DNA of 64,000 nucleotides, taken from Trifolium pratense. Lineage: Eukaryota; Streptophyta; Magnoliopsida; Fabales; Fabaceae. The position numbers were made by a program, and so were the translations under genes. This document shows positions 1 through 13,112 of the stretch, piece by piece; position 1 is the first letter of the stretch; each line of letters begins with the position of its first letter. The stretch lies in NCBI RefSeq assembly GCF_020283565.1, contig NC_060059.1, positions 29,337,838 through 29,401,837 on the forward strand, given 5' to 3'. Under the pieces are notes generated by a model. The model did not search any database and had not been told where the DNA came from. It worked only from the letters and a program-made list of their open reading frames with translations.

Positions 1-657
1 AACTGGTGTAGGTGTTGGGTTAGGAACTGTTTCAGTAGCCACATAGGTTGGCCTTTGCTGCACTGGAGTCGAAGACATTGCAGGTAGTATTACTTGTGGA
101 GTAATGGGATTTACTCTAGGAGGTGGTGGGGGTGTCCCAAAAAAATCTGCAATTCGACTCATTTGAAATGCCAACATTTGATAACTCTCGTTGGTATTCT
201 GAATTAATGGATTAAACACAGTACCCATTTGTTGTGTTAAGAGATTAACCATTTCATGGTTGCTCTCATCCATTTGTTGTCTCAAAGACAACACAGATGC
301 AGTCGTTAAGGGTGTAGGAGTTACCCTTGACGAAGTATACCTATCAGATTCGAAACTTGGCATTCCTAAACCAAGTGTAGGGGGAGGCCCATACATAAAA
401 CCCTGACCTGACGGTGGTTTCGAACGTCCAAAACCAGCAGTTACGGACGGAATTGCCATAGTTGGAATTGGCAAAGTTGGAATAACATCATGCACAGTCG
501 AAATGGTTGGACTGGAGAATATTGGAACATTCACTAACTCAGATGTTACCACACTTTGTGGAGGTGGATCGACTCCACCACTCGAACTCGCTTCGCTACT
601 CATCGCACTAGAACTTGGAGTTTTACTAGGATTAGATCTCTGAGTAGTTTTAACCAT
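1..657 (-). pseudogene. LTR-retrotransposon gag-like N-terminal region, cut by window edge
   Basis: An uninterrupted reading frame starts at the ATG at 655-657 and runs about 219 codons off the left edge. The product is rich in Ser, Thr, Pro and Gln, with a Ser-rich start, a GGVDPPP stretch, and a segment of MDESNHEMVNLLTQQMG type that may form a short coiled coil. No zinc knuckle or enzyme domain is in view. A primer-binding-like site and an LTR-like block lie directly upstream (746-1550), as expected for the 5' end of a retroelement on the minus strand. This makes gag the best reading, probably of a Ty3/gypsy type, but the family is inferred from layout and composition. Whether the element is intact cannot be judged because the rest is outside the window. 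Confidence 0.55.
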
Positions 658-745
658 AACCTAACTTATCATGAGTTATATGCAAGTAACAAGTTTTTTA
701 TTCCACAATATAAAAATAAACACAACTTTAACAAACACAAAACCA

Positions 746-763
746 GTCCCACTGGGCGTGCCA
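746..763 (-). other. Putative primer-binding site of the left-edge retroelement
   Basis: On the minus strand TGGCACGCCCAGTGGGAC begins with the TGG expected opposite a tRNA CCA end. It lies three bases after the proposed LTR end and about 90 bases before the gag start. The cognate tRNA was not identified. Confidence 0.4.
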
Positions 764-766
764 ATT

Positions 767-1550
767 TGTTTACGTTGGAATTTGGTAAACAACCGCTAGT
801 TTAAGTATTTAAACTCGCGAGATCAACTAGTAAATCTCAGGACAATTTTGTGTTTATTCGCTTCAAGAAAACTGTTTGAATGTTCGTTTGAATAAGGAAA
901 CAAACATTTAGGAATCAAAATATTTTAAAGCATACAAGAGAAACTAATTCGAATCGCCTCGAAGTAGCAGTTTCTCAAGCGAGTATCTGGATTCAGACTT
1001 AGAAAAAATTACTGGAAAACAAATTGCATTGCATTGAATGAAAAACAATTACAAATAAAGATGGTTCACAAAACATACATTTCTCCTTTGAATTCCGTTC
1101 GTTCGATCGCTGAGTACTTAGAATTTTTAGAGAGAATGTTTGTATAAATTTTGTGACCCTTGTTCAGAATGAAAAACTACTATAAATACTACTACAAAGT
1201 GGTAACTGTTCTTCGATCATCTGGACGCTCCTCCATTTGCCACGTCGACCACGTTCTCCACTTTCATCTTTCATTCCTTCAGCGCGCGCCAAGATCTTTT
1301 GGGCCGTTCGTTGTTTCTTTTTTTTGGGCTTGGCCCAACTGTCTCTCGATTCGATTTTGCGCCTTCGATAGCCTTCTGGTAAAACCAAAACTATACGCAT
1401 CTTCTACAGCTCTCGAAACGCTTTTCTGCTTCGACATAGGGAGTTCTCGACACCAACTTTGAAAGTTTTATTTTGATAATATAACCTCCAAAATAAATAT
1501 TGGACCCACCAATTATATTTAATTGATAAATACCAAATTTATGTCCAACA
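767..1550 (-). mobile_element. Proposed 5' LTR of the left-edge retroelement
   Basis: On the minus strand the block would begin TGTTGGACATAAATTTGG and end CGTAAACA, that is TG...CA, directly before the primer-binding site. Length is 784 bp. It contains short open frames with no recognisable product. The far boundary is inferred, because the second LTR and the matching target duplication are outside the window. Confidence 0.4.
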
Positions 1551-1575
1551 CATCTCAATAGTGAACTCATCAAAG

Positions 1576-1834
1576 ATATTTGGCTTAAGTATTGGTCCTT
1601 GTATATAAGCGTTTTTTTTTTATTTTATTCCTTGTATTTTCTTTTTTTTTTTTTAAGCATTTTGAATGTGCAAATTTTGTTGATTTTCATCCCTTCATTT
1701 TGAATCGTTTTTTAATGGGAGAGACGAAAATTAACAAGATTTGCACATTCAAGAAAATTTTTAAAAAATATGAAGATACAGGGACTAAAACAAAAAAACA
1801 TACAAGAACCAATGTGATATTTAAGCCAAAATAT
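1576..1834. mobile_element. Foldback/MITE-like element
   Basis: The ends are imperfect inverted repeats: ATATTTGGCTTAAGTATTGG at the left matches the reverse complement of the right end (TTAAGCCAAAATAT preceded by TACAAGAACCAAT). Nested inside is a second inverted pair at 1664-1688 and 1726-1750, 25 bp with two mismatches, so the whole stretch can fold into a long hairpin. It has no coding capacity. Superfamily is not assigned. Confidence 0.5.
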
Positions 1835-2673
1835 TTCATGGATTCCACTAGAGCCACATTACTTTTTTTTTATTTCAATGGTACAACTCTAAAAACTCAT
1901 ATTGGACCCACTACTTTACATCATATATTAATATTTTATTCAAAATAATATGGTCATGGTATACTATCAAGTCATGTTAAAAAAAAAAAGTAACAACAAT
2001 AATATTATTTTAATTAAAATACCACTTGAGATGAGTTACTTCAGAATGTAACGAAAGTTATATGGATTTTGTTCGACATTCACTGCACTCATTTTTGGGG
2101 TGAATATTTTGAGAGACAACGACGACGTTGATGAATTTGATTGGAATAAGAAGATGTTGCAAATGCGTTATGCTATATGCATCATGACTGTTCACCTCCT
2201 ATTGTTCATCATGATATATATCCAACAACAACGTTTTTTGGAAAATAAGCTCGTACACATGAAAGAAAATGACTAATGAAATCACAGATTATGTGTTAAC
2301 TTAGTCATATAACTTTATGTGCCGAGTTCAAATATTGTCGGAAATAGTTGTAAAATAGCCATTAGTGTCACTTGAATTAATAATATAAATAATAATGCCT
2401 AATGAAATCTCTAATTAGCTAGGAGGGGGACTACCAAATCAAAAATTGAAAATATATAATGGGTCAAAATTGGTCCAAAATAAAGTTGGGACCAATATCT
2501 CACAAATACCATACTTATAGGCCAAAAGTTTAATTATGTTGATTAATGTCAATGTCCCTACCAAACATGTTGCTTAATGTCAAAATAAAGCCTTTGGTAA
2601 TTATAGGAATAGGAAGTAAAAAACACTCATAACAATGACATTTCATACCTGTTCTATGAACAATTGTTCAACT
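1835..2673. other. Gene-poor AT-rich stretch
   Basis: No gene is supported. A short frame at about 2110-2276 on the plus strand reads RDNDDVDEFDWNKKMLQM with a hydrophobic tail and stops at TAA, but it lacks a start codon and a recognised family. It could be a decayed transposon or gene fragment. Confidence 0.3.
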
Positions 2674-3302
2674 TCATACCTGTTGTTTGCAATTGTACAC
2701 TTTCAAAGATGTTAAATTTGTGAAAGATGTCGAAGATGGTACCAAACTTATCAAACTTGGACAATTCCTTATAGATAAGTCTTGAAGACATTGTAGTAAA
2801 GGATGATCCGAATCCGATGGAAAGTCTACATGAAAAATATACTTGATATTTTCCAAATCGTAAAGCCTCAAATGTTTTATTTGCAAAGAAATTTTCTTGT
2901 TGCGGTTTCCAGTAGATCCTTTAGCGGGGAATAATATTTCAAAAGAACTATTACGCACTGTAAGGGTTATTAGGTTACAAAATACTGCATGGAAATCATT
3001 CAGAAAAATAGGCGGAGTTTCATCAAAGCATTGCAAACGAAGAAGTTCTAGTTTATAGGAAGATATTTTCTTGACAGTAACCATTTAACATTCTAAAGGC
3101 ATCCATGCCATTTATTGCCAAATCTTCCAAGTTGGTGCTTAACTGAAAAATCAAACTTCCATAGATTCATTAAGTACTACTAGTTTATGACACAGACAAA
3201 TAAAAAAACTAAACATAGATAAGGGATGATAGGATTTACCTTTTCATCCATTGAGTCGGATTGTTGTAACCCTAAATGGTTGAAGGAAAACATTCTTAAT
3301 GC
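2674..3302 (-). pseudogene. Disease-resistance NBS-LRR fragment (LRR region)
   Basis: The 136-codon segment at 2674-3084 contains typical degenerate LRRs of legume CC-NBS-LRR proteins: LRLYDLENIKYIF, then LQDLSIRNCPSLISLVPSS, then FTNLTSLKVYNC. Upstream on the same strand, about 3100-3142 reads LSTNLEDLAINGMDAFRML in a frame one base off, and about 3240-3302 reads LRMFSFNHLGLQQSDSMDEK. A GT...AG intron can be drawn at 3143-3239. The NB-ARC domain and the remaining LRRs are absent, the frame is shifted near 3085, and LTR-like DNA follows. This is a broken remnant of an intracellular immune receptor gene. The family call is solid and loss of function is near certain. Confidence 0.75.
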
Positions 3303-3317
3303 TTCACAACAATAGTT

Positions 3318-3626
3318 AGGTAGTAGGAACTCGTTGAGACTTAGTAGCCTCACCCCACGACTTTCCTTTTTTTCCAGATAAGTAGGTATCCAAGGGTAAG
3401 AAGGCTATGGAGTAGTGACTTCGAAGAATCGGAGATCTATTATTCTATTTCCGTCATGTTATTTAGTCTTGTTTCCTTTCTTGTATTAGACCGTGTGATG
3501 AACTATTTGCTTATTTGAAGAAGTATGTTGTAATTCGAAGTATTTTGGCTTGTAATTTTAATGTACTCAATACCAATTACTAATGAACCTATGATATTCC
3601 GAACAATGTAATATGGGGTGTTATAG
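3318..3626 (+). mobile_element. LTR-like fragment (chromovirus type)
   Basis: The stretch from CTCGTTGAGACTTAGTAGCC to the terminal GGGGTGTTATAG resembles the 3' portion of legume gypsy chromovirus LTRs, which commonly end in GGTGTTACA. It abuts the NBS-LRR remnant. There is no coding sequence and no second LTR nearby, so it is a truncated or solo LTR. Recognition is by general resemblance only. Confidence 0.35.
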
Positions 3627-3959
3627 AAGATGCGATTCAGAAATCTAGGTTCCGCCTACCAGAAGCTATCTTCCAATGTGAGTGGTTAGAGAAAGACATA
3701 TATCTTTCGGCAGGTATCAATTTGTAGGCAAACCCAGTCTTATGTCTTTCTCAGTTTCTTGAGATGTTTTCATGGGTACATCCTAAAACATCAATTACTT
3801 ACGTCGCACAATATAAAGACATAAAATTTATTAGAATATATTGAGAGTATTTTTTTTTTTACTTACCTCAATTTAAGAGTCTCAACCTTTTTGAAAGACT
3901 TGTACAAAGAATAGAAACGTTGGAAGAATTGGTTCATATAAAAATTGCATTGAAGGACA

Positions 3960-6900
3960 TCATCCAACTTGCACATTGTGAATAAAGAGTTCATGATGCA
4001 TTTTACAAAGTATTTCCATCAATTCCAACAATCATACTTGGGGTTACTAGGCTCATATACTCCACCCGTTTTTCGGATAATGAAAAAAGATTTCATCTCA
4101 CTGATTTATAGTCTTATAGGATTGTATACCCAGCTAAATTTTGATTTACAAAATTGAAGTTTAACTTTTTCTTGAAACAGAAGATTGAAAGTTCTTGAAT
4201 AATCAAGAATGAGAAATAGGCATATGCTGATTATAACTAAACGGGACAAATATGTAGGAACAAAAATTCCAATAAGCAGAAGATCGAAGGTTTTTTTTTT
4301 TTTTTGGGGTGGGGGGGGGGTGTGGGGGCAGAGTACATTTCCTCAATTAATTTTTTAAGTAAAAGATTGAATGTTCTTGAATTATCAAGAATTAAAAATC
4401 GGTATCACAACAGGTATCAACCGCAAACCAATATGTTGGAATGAAAACCAAAAATTACTTTAGCAAATGAAAAAAAAAATCATCTTTCAAAATGTTGGTA
4501 CCAGACTGGGTCTTGAGACAAAGCAAATTTGCTCAATTAAGGTTCTTCAGTAATCAAGAATGAGAAAAACGGGCAAGGTTAAACCTTTTTTCTAGCAGAA
4601 GATTGAATGGTCGTGACTAATCAAAAATGAAAATATATTGGAATGAAAGTTCCAAAATCACCGTAGCAAAGGAAAAAGTTAATCTTTCAAAATATTGGTA
4701 CCATGCAGGGTCTTGGAACATAACACATGCTCAATTCAATTATTAAGGTTCTTTAGTTTTTATTATGCAGAAGATTGAACATTGTTGAATAGTCAAGAAT
4801 GAGAAAATGGGTGTCTCGACATGAATCAATGCAAACATGTGAAAAGCTGATTGAGTGATCCAACCAACATTCATTGAGGTTTTATCAAGAAACTATAGTA
4901 TTTATCACCCAACACAAATTCCACAATGTGTCCATTCTTTACTTAAGAAAAAAGAATCAGACAACCAAACCAAATACATTGTGTAAGATAGAAGATGCAT
5001 AACATAGACATGTGAAGAATGCATGTGCTTTAATATAACGGCTACCTCATCATGGGCTTTCATACTTTATTGGACCAAGGGCCTCGGCCCAATATCCGGG
5101 TTAATTAATCATTCAAGACTTTTATCTAATTTAAAAGTGAATTTATCCTTCCTTCGAGTAATATTTTTTTGTCTTTTGAGTTAGAGAAAACCAGAAAGGT
5201 TTAGAATGAGACATACCTTCATAAGTAATGATGTGAGGCTTGTATGGTTGAGGAGGTGGTACTGGGCTTGGGCCAGCCCAACAGTCCACTCTAGAACACA
5301 ATATTTGAATTCATATCCTACAACCATAGCATCAATATTCCAGTCAAGTCTCTCATAAAAAAGATCCCCTTGTTAGGCAACATCATAAATTGCACGACGC
5401 ATAGGTAATTGACAGCAAGTGTTAATTGCATAAAGAAAAACACATAAGTACCGTCATTTTACCAAATGAGAAACATATAAAATGGTTGAATCACCTACTT
5501 TTCCTTCATTTCGAAGCGGACTTATAGCTATATCTGATTCTACACCATACATATAGGGGGAAAAGGCAGCTCAAATCATAGAATTATACCATATTAAGAA
5601 AACTTGTTCCTACATTTACTTCCGACATAAAAAGCCTGCCCAGTTAACAAATTAACCTTGAAAGCTGGGATTCAATAGAAAGTTCCCAGCACCTGTAATT
5701 GTTCCCTAGTTTCTATCCTGCAACCAAAGCTTCCATCATCTATGGGACATTGGTTTCATAGTGTACTACTGTTGAACAAAGTTCTATATATAAGAATATG
5801 TTGTTATATGAATCTAAAATGAATAATTCAACCATGTTTGAAATTATAAAGCCAATACAAACAATCACAATGAAATATAAAAATAAAAAAATAAAAAAAC
5901 TTGAATAGCTCATCACCTGAGAATTCCTTCTCATCTACTAGCTTTCACATTAAGGCATCATCCTGCATTTTTGGACCATCAAGAAAATCCCTTACAAAAA
6001 TCACGGAACAAAGTATATTCATCTTATTGTTGAATTTTGAGTTAGTAGGCTCATTTTTACCACACAATGCATTATAGATAATGAAAAAAAATTCATCTCA
6101 ATGATAGATTCACGATTAGGGTCATAATGCATTTTACTCTGACGCCATTGTCTCATTGAGGCATCCATTCCTTACAAAACTTATGAAACATTAGGTAATA
6201 GGGTCATTAAGATCATAATTCAAATCACTGCAAAATTGAATTTAGGTACTAAGGGTCAACAAAGAACAATAGATATCCATTCATGCATTCGGGGACTAGG
6301 GTCATTAAGAGGACACATTGCTTGAGTGGCAATTAAGGCAACAACTAACTTTCACATTCAGGGACTAGGGTCATTAAGTTCATCCAACATTTTACTCTAT
6401 AGTCATTGAGGCATCTATGATCCATCCGTTACAAAATTGTTACAAAATTTATAAAACGTAATATATTCATTGATTCTGATGGTCAAATTTAGGGTCTCGG
6501 CACAGAGCATTTCAGTTTCTTTTGAATGTTCTTGAAAACATTTTGTTTGATTGTCTAATATCCCATAAGGCTGAGATTCAAACAATTATTATGAAGAAAA
6601 AATATATAAACTAGGAAGATTGATACATGACAAAATTCAACAATATAACCTCCACTCATGAAATCAAAACATAAAAAAACTAAGACAGGAATCATATACC
6701 TCATTTTCAAATTTGGGATAGACAGTTGCTCTAGTTCGTGCATGAAGCCACATCAACACCAACAAGCTTTCAAGTTTCAACACTAACAGTTGCATGAGAT
6801 TTCGGTTTCAAAATCACCGTTGAAACTTGGGAATTAACCACCTTATTAGCATGCTGAACCTGCACACCGCTATGTTCACCAATAAAAGGTTTTGTATTTA

Positions 6901-9900
6901 TCAAGCAGAAGATTGAATTATATTGAATGATCAAGAATGATAAAAATGGGTAAGGTTCTACCTTTTTCAGTTACTAAATCCAAGACTTACATTTATAATT
7001 ATCAACACAAATATAGTGCTATCTGATTCTTATACCAACACCAACCAAATTTTATCAGATTTCACAATAGATTTCCAGTAAAAAAGACTAACAGATACAA
7101 CCTCATGGCCATAATGCCATATATACCAAATAGATATTATAAGAAACAGTTTAGACTCCAAAGAGTTGGTTTCTTTGTACTTTGCTTCAGTTGATTCGTG
7201 TCTTCCTTAGAGAATTCCTTTGAAACCCTTATCAGTAGGCTAATCAAACACAAGGACGCAATGCCTTCTGCATTTGCAAAATCAGTTCATATTTTAGTTG
7301 CAAAATTGCATTTAGGGACTAGTGTCATTAAAGCAAAATAGATAATATCAATGCCATATATTATGAATGAAATTTTATATTTAAATTGCATTTAAGGCAA
7401 CAACGAGCTTTCACATTAAGGCATCATCCAACATTTTGAGCCACCAAGACAATCTATTACAAAAATCAAGGAACAAAGTATATCCATCGAATTTGAGTTA
7501 GACATCTCATGTATACCATACCACTAGTGACAGTTTCACAATTAGGGTCACAAAAAGACAATAAACACCAACCACGTTTTGAATAAAATTCCATATTAAA
7601 ATTGCTTTGCTTTGAAAGCCTCCATCCAACTTTTCCATTATGAATAGAGAATTCATAATTCATTTTCCATGAAGGGACAAGGGTCATTAAGGTCAGCCAA
7701 CATTTTACTTTATAGTCATCGAGACATCTATGATCTATCCGTTAAAATTTTTATAAAACATAGTATATTCATCGACTCCATAGTATCGCATCCATCTGTT
7801 ACTCTATAGTCATTGGGGTAACAACTATCTTTCACATTAAGGCATCAGTCAACATTAGGAATAAGGGTCATTAAGTTCATAATGCAAAATTACTTCTAGT
7901 TGCAGTTGCAGAATTGAATTTAGGGACTAAGGGTCATCAAAACAGAATATATATCCATTCATGCATTATTATGAATAAAAATTCATAATTTTTTTAATAG
8001 AAAAGCGGACACCGATAGAGACAATTGCTTGAGTAGCAATTAAAGCAACAACTAGCTTTCATATTCAGGGACTAGGGTCAATAAGTTCATCCAACATTTT
8101 ACTCTATGGTAATTGAGGCATCTATGATCCATCCGTTACAAAATTTATAAGACAAAGTATATTCATCGATTCCAACTTTCACATTCCCTGGCAAAACTTA
8201 TGAAACATTAGGGATATTAAGTTCATACTGCAAAATCACTTCTAATTGCATTTGCAGAATTGAATTCGTGAGTATCTGAATCTCCAAAATGGAAGCCACA
8301 AATAAATCAGACTACACAGTTATTTAATTCTTAATTGATGTTCGAATTATAGGTAGGAGATATTATGAGAGATTTAGGCATTTTGATTCTCCAATGATAT
8401 ATAAAACAACATAACTCAGCTAGACTCTAAATCCTGGAAACTGCACCAAGTTTGAAATAAGTCACTAAGTTTTCATTCTCAGGAAGACGGTGTAGAAAAG
8501 AAACTGATTTAGTGCGGTCCAAACAGTAATTATTTTAGATTTTACCAAGTTTTCAAAAAAAAAAAAAATATCTTAGATTTTGCACAATTTCATGGATGGA
8601 TTATTGTATACAATGATTACCAGACTACTAACTTGCTAAACTGATTATTATCAGAACTACAGAATGATGCCTATATTTAATGTGCCAAGTCAGCACTTGC
8701 ATCGGTGGGTGAGTTGAGTAACAGAATATCAAATTTTGTTACAGAGTTTAATTCAGGACTTAACTCTCAAGTAACTAAACTGGTTCTGTAATCAGTTAGA
8801 TTACTCTCCAGAAACAGGGATTTGAGTAAATAATTAGAAACATAGGAACCTGGAAGAAACCTTCCAAATATAAAGATAATAATTTCCCATTGACTCTAAT
8901 ATCACTCCAAATTTTCAGAAACAGGGATTTGAGTAAAATAATTAGAAACATAGGAACATGTGGGATGGTCCACGGTTTGGTTTTGTTGTTGCATATCAGT
9001 TATTTGCAAAGCCAACTTTATCAATTCCGCAATAGGTTAATGTCAAATGATCCTCAATTAAGCAAATAACCCTGTAGAAGTTATGGGCTGAGAGGTTAAT
9101 AATAACTTAATAAGCAAATGTTAATATACTCATCATAGTTCTTACGTAGAAAATTATGCCATTCTAAGCTCAAAAGTAAAGTGTTTATAATAACATCGCA
9201 ACAAGGATAAATTGCACATATAAACCTTAGTAAGAAGCCTCAAATTGTATACCTAATATTCATATTATCCTGCACCGGAGATATTTCTGCAGAGGTTCCA
9301 TCACTACACTCCAGTTCATCAGTAAAGATTGTTGCAATGGAAAGGACGAATAATGGTCTTGATAGTACCTGGTAGCAGAGAGAGTATTAACCATCTGCTT
9401 CATGTATTGAGCTGAATTTGGGATAGTAGAAGGAGAAAAAACAGAAACAACTTGACAGAAAAGTAAGGGAGCTTGTTAATCAATTCCGTTCTCCACTACT
9501 TAACCTTTACAGGAAAAGGGTCTAGGAAATATCATATTGTATATCTTATAATAGCCAAATATGAAATAATACTGTAAGAAGAAGAATCTCACTGGTCAAG
9601 GGAATGTCACAAATTCAATAAAAATGTATGATACATAGAAGTAACCCACATAAAACTTTCTGGAACAAAGATTGACTAGAAGTACACAAATACCAATGAT
9701 ATAGCCATTTTCTGGAAGTACACAAATAACAAAGATTGACTAGAAGTACACAAATACCGATGGTTATCCTGACATAACATTTTTCTGCTTTGAAATGTCC
9801 TGCTATATAAACATAAATATGTATTGAAACCATATTGAATTGATAATCACAAACCTGCATGCTTTTGACCAAACCCCTGAAGGCAACCCACCTCTGAATC

Positions 9901-12900
9901 CATTTAAATTGTGGTAGGACAAGGATTTGTAGACTCTGCAGACCTTGCCACACACATGGGCATCTACTATTGGAGAACCTCCTTACAGTCTATAAAGCAG
10001 CAACTTTAAGTAAAAAAAAATTGGCATGCCCCACAGCCTTGCTTCCAAAGTCACCATCCCTCAATGAAACAAGGGGTTCACAATATCTTTGTGCAAAGCC
10101 TATAGGACGCGATGCACTCATACATACCAGATCGATATTATAAGAAATAGTTTATACTCCAAAGAGTTCGTTTCTTTGTACTTTGTTCCTTAGAATTCCT
10201 TTGAAACTCTTATTATAGTAGACTAATCAAACACAAAGAATTCACTCTACGGTCATTGAGGCATCCATGATCCATCCGTAACAAAATTTAATCGAACTTA
10301 GGGACTAAGGGTCATCAAAGCAGAATATATACCCATTCATGCATTATTATGAATAAAAATTCATAATTTTTTTAATCGAAAAGTGGACAACGATAGAGAC
10401 AATTGCTTGAGTAGCAATTAAGGCAACAACTATCTCTCACATTCAGGGACTAGGGTCATTAAGACCATCGACAATTCACTTTATGGTCATTGAGGCATCC
10501 ATGATCCATCTGTAACAAAATTTAATTGAACTTAGGGACTAAGGGTCATCAAAGCATAATATATACCCATTCATGCATTATTATGAATAAAAATTCATAA
10601 TTTTTTTAATCGAAAAGCGGACAACGATAGAAACAATTGCTAGCAATTAAGGCAACAACTACCTTTCACATTCAGGGACTAAGGGTCATTAAATCCATCC
10701 AACATTTAAGATTCTTTTGGGACAAAATAGAACACCTTTTGCAGAATTAAGGTTGTTTTGTTTTTCTCAAGCAGAAGATTGAATGTTCTTGAATGATCAA
10801 GAATGAGAAAAATGGGTAAAGTTGTACCTCTTTTTCGAGCAAAATCACTTCTGATTGCAGTCGCAGAATCGAATTTAGGGACTAAGGGTCATCAAAGCAG
10901 AATATATACCCGTTCATGCATTATTACGAATAAAAATTCATAATTTTTTAATCGAAAAGCGGACACCGATAGAGACAATTGCTTGAGTAGCAATTAAGGC
11001 AACAACTACCTTTCACATTCAGGGACTAAGGGTCATTAAATCCATCCAACATTTTACTCTATGTTAATTGAGGCATCTATGATCCATCCGTTACAAAATT
11101 TACAAAACAAAGTATATTCATCGATTCCAACCGTCAAATTTAGGGTCACTAGGGCAATATACTCCACCCTTTTTTCAGATAATGAATAAAGATTCCGTCA
11201 CACAATGATTCACATTCTTATAGGGTTTTTATACCCTTTAAAATTGGAAACCCACCATCGTTCCTAACAAGTATCGATTATAAACCGAGTGAAACTCAGC
11301 TTAATGTGACAAACAAAAAACTGTCTTTTAAGATTCTTTTGGGACAGAACAGAACACCTTTTGCAGAATTAGGGTTCTTTTGTTTTTCTCAAGCAGAAGA
11401 TTGAATGATCAAGAATGAGAATAAAATGGGTAAAGTTTGTACCTTTTTTCAAGCATAAAATTGAATGTTCAAACAGAAAGAACACCTTTGATCAATTAAT
11501 GTTCTTTTGGCCATTTTGCCATGGCTGACCAAGTTCCTCTTCAACTAGAGCCATAGCCACATCATCTGCAAATGAAGGAACCTTCACATTTTATGGAATC
11601 CCCCCACACCCCCACCAAGAAAAAGGAACCTCAGAAAAAGAATAAGCTTACAATATCAGAAATGAAAATGCAATTGTGCAACTGCTAATAATTTCCAGTG
11701 TTTACTAAAACATCAGACTACAATTCTTGTAAGTAGGAAGAATAATGGTCTTGATAGTACGTGGTAGCAGAGAGAGTATTAATTCTGGGATGCAAATATA
11801 TTGAAATGAAAGTTTCAAAATTTACAGTAACAAACAAAAGGGTCATGGGACAGAAAGAACACCTTTGCTCAATTAACGTTCTTTTGTTTTGTTTTTATGA
11901 AGCAAAATCGAATTAAGGGACTAAGGGTCATCAAAGTATAATATATATACCCATTCATTCATGCATTATTATGAATAAAAATTCTTAATTATTCAATCGA
12001 AAAGCGGACACCGATAGAGACAATTGCTCGAGTAGCAATTAAGGCAACAACTACCTTTCACATTGAGGGATTAGGTTCATTAAGACCATCCAACATTTCA
12101 CTCTATGGTCATTGAGGCAGCCATAATCCATCCGTTACAAAATTTACAAAACAAAGTATATTCATCGATTCCGACGATCAAATTTAGGGTCACTAGGGCA
12201 ATATACTCCACCCCTTTTTTAGATAATGAAAAAGATTCCGTCACACAATGATTCACATTCGTATAGGGTTTTTATACCCTTTAAAATTGGAAACCCGCCA
12301 TCATTCCCAACATGTATCGATTATAAACCAGATGGGGCAAATATGTTAGAATGAAAATTCCAAAAATGAGTGAAACTCGGCTTATTGTGACAAACAAAAA
12401 ACTGTCTTCTGATATATACCCATTCATGCAGTTGCAGAATCGAATTTAGGGACTAAGGGTCATCAAAGCAGAGTATATACCCATTCATGCAATATTACGA
12501 ATAAAAATTCATAATTTTGTTTAATCGAAAAGCGGACACGATAGAGACAATTGTTTGAATAGCAATTAAGGCAACAACTACCTTTCACATTCAGGACTAA
12601 GGGTCATTAAATCCATCCAACATTTTACTCTATGGTAATTGAGGCAGCTATTATCCATCCGTTACAAAACAAAGTATATTCATCGATTCCAACCGTCAAA
12701 TTTAGGGTCACTAGGGCAATATACTCCACCCCTTTTTCAGATAATGAATAAAGATTCCGTCACACAATGATTCACATTCTTATAGGTTCTCAACATGTAT
12801 CGATCATAAACCAGAATGAAAATTCCAATAACAAGTAAAACTCAGCTTATTGTGACAAACAAAAAACTGTCTTTTAAGATTCTTTTGGGACAGAACAGAA

Positions 12901-13100
12901 CACCTTTTGCAGAATTAGGGTTCTTTTGTTTTTCTCAAGAATGAGAAAAAAAATGGGTAAAGTTTGTACCTTTTTTCAAGCATAAAATTGAATGTTCAAA
13001 CAGAAAGAACAATTAAGGTTTCTTTTGTTTTGTTTTTATGAAGCAGAAGATTGAATTTCGAAAATGGGTATCTGAATGAATCAACATGTGGAGAGAAAGT
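3960..13100. repeat. Mosaic of diverged local repeats with palindromic motifs
   Basis: About 9 kb without a clear gene is built from short modules repeated at irregular spacing. Module A, CATCCAACATTTTACTCTAT plus GTCATTGAGGCATC and CCATCCGTTACAAAAT, recurs near 6379, 7700, 8090, 10250, 10470, 11046, 12100 and 12617. Module B (GGGACTAAGGGTCATCAAAG, a region with TCATGCATTATTATGAATAA, then AATTGCTTGAGTAGCAATT) recurs near 7920, 10310, 10540, 10880, 11920 and 12450. Module C has GAAGATTGAATG followed by TTCTTGAATGATCAAGAA, near 4190, 4370, 6920, 10780 and 11400. A longer pair links about 7140-7250 with 10140-10240. Modules B and C each contain a small palindrome. The origin, whether duplicated intronic DNA or an unknown element, is not resolved. 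Confidence 0.7.
11512..11736 (-). pseudogene. Copied fragment of the ABC1K gene (exon 5 part plus intron 4 end)
   Basis: These 225 bp align without gaps to 24031-24255 in the ABC1K gene, at roughly 95% identity by eye and in the same orientation. The copied exon part reads [18 protein letters not shown] and QPWQN, then runs into unrelated repeat DNA at 11511, so it cannot make a kinase. Immediately beyond the other end (11738-11785) is a piece also seen at about 9349-9400, so the locus is a patchwork of short duplications. A duplicated fragment is certain from the alignment; the mechanism is unknown. Confidence 0.85.
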
Positions 13101-13112
13101 TGAAAAAATTAC

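Noticed and set aside
556..804. 82-codon plus-strand frame
   Set aside because: It overlaps the antisense gag-like frame and the primer site, with no family match.
5210..5290. Possible minus-strand exon ending in a GTATGTC donor with a Pro-rich translation
   Set aside because: No family recognised and no partner exon. It lies in repeat-rich DNA.
9615..9953. 112-codon minus-strand frame with WQGLQSLQILVLPQFKWIQ
   Set aside because: It looked briefly like an LRR fragment and ends its first part at a donor-like site, but no consensus repeat or partner exon was found.
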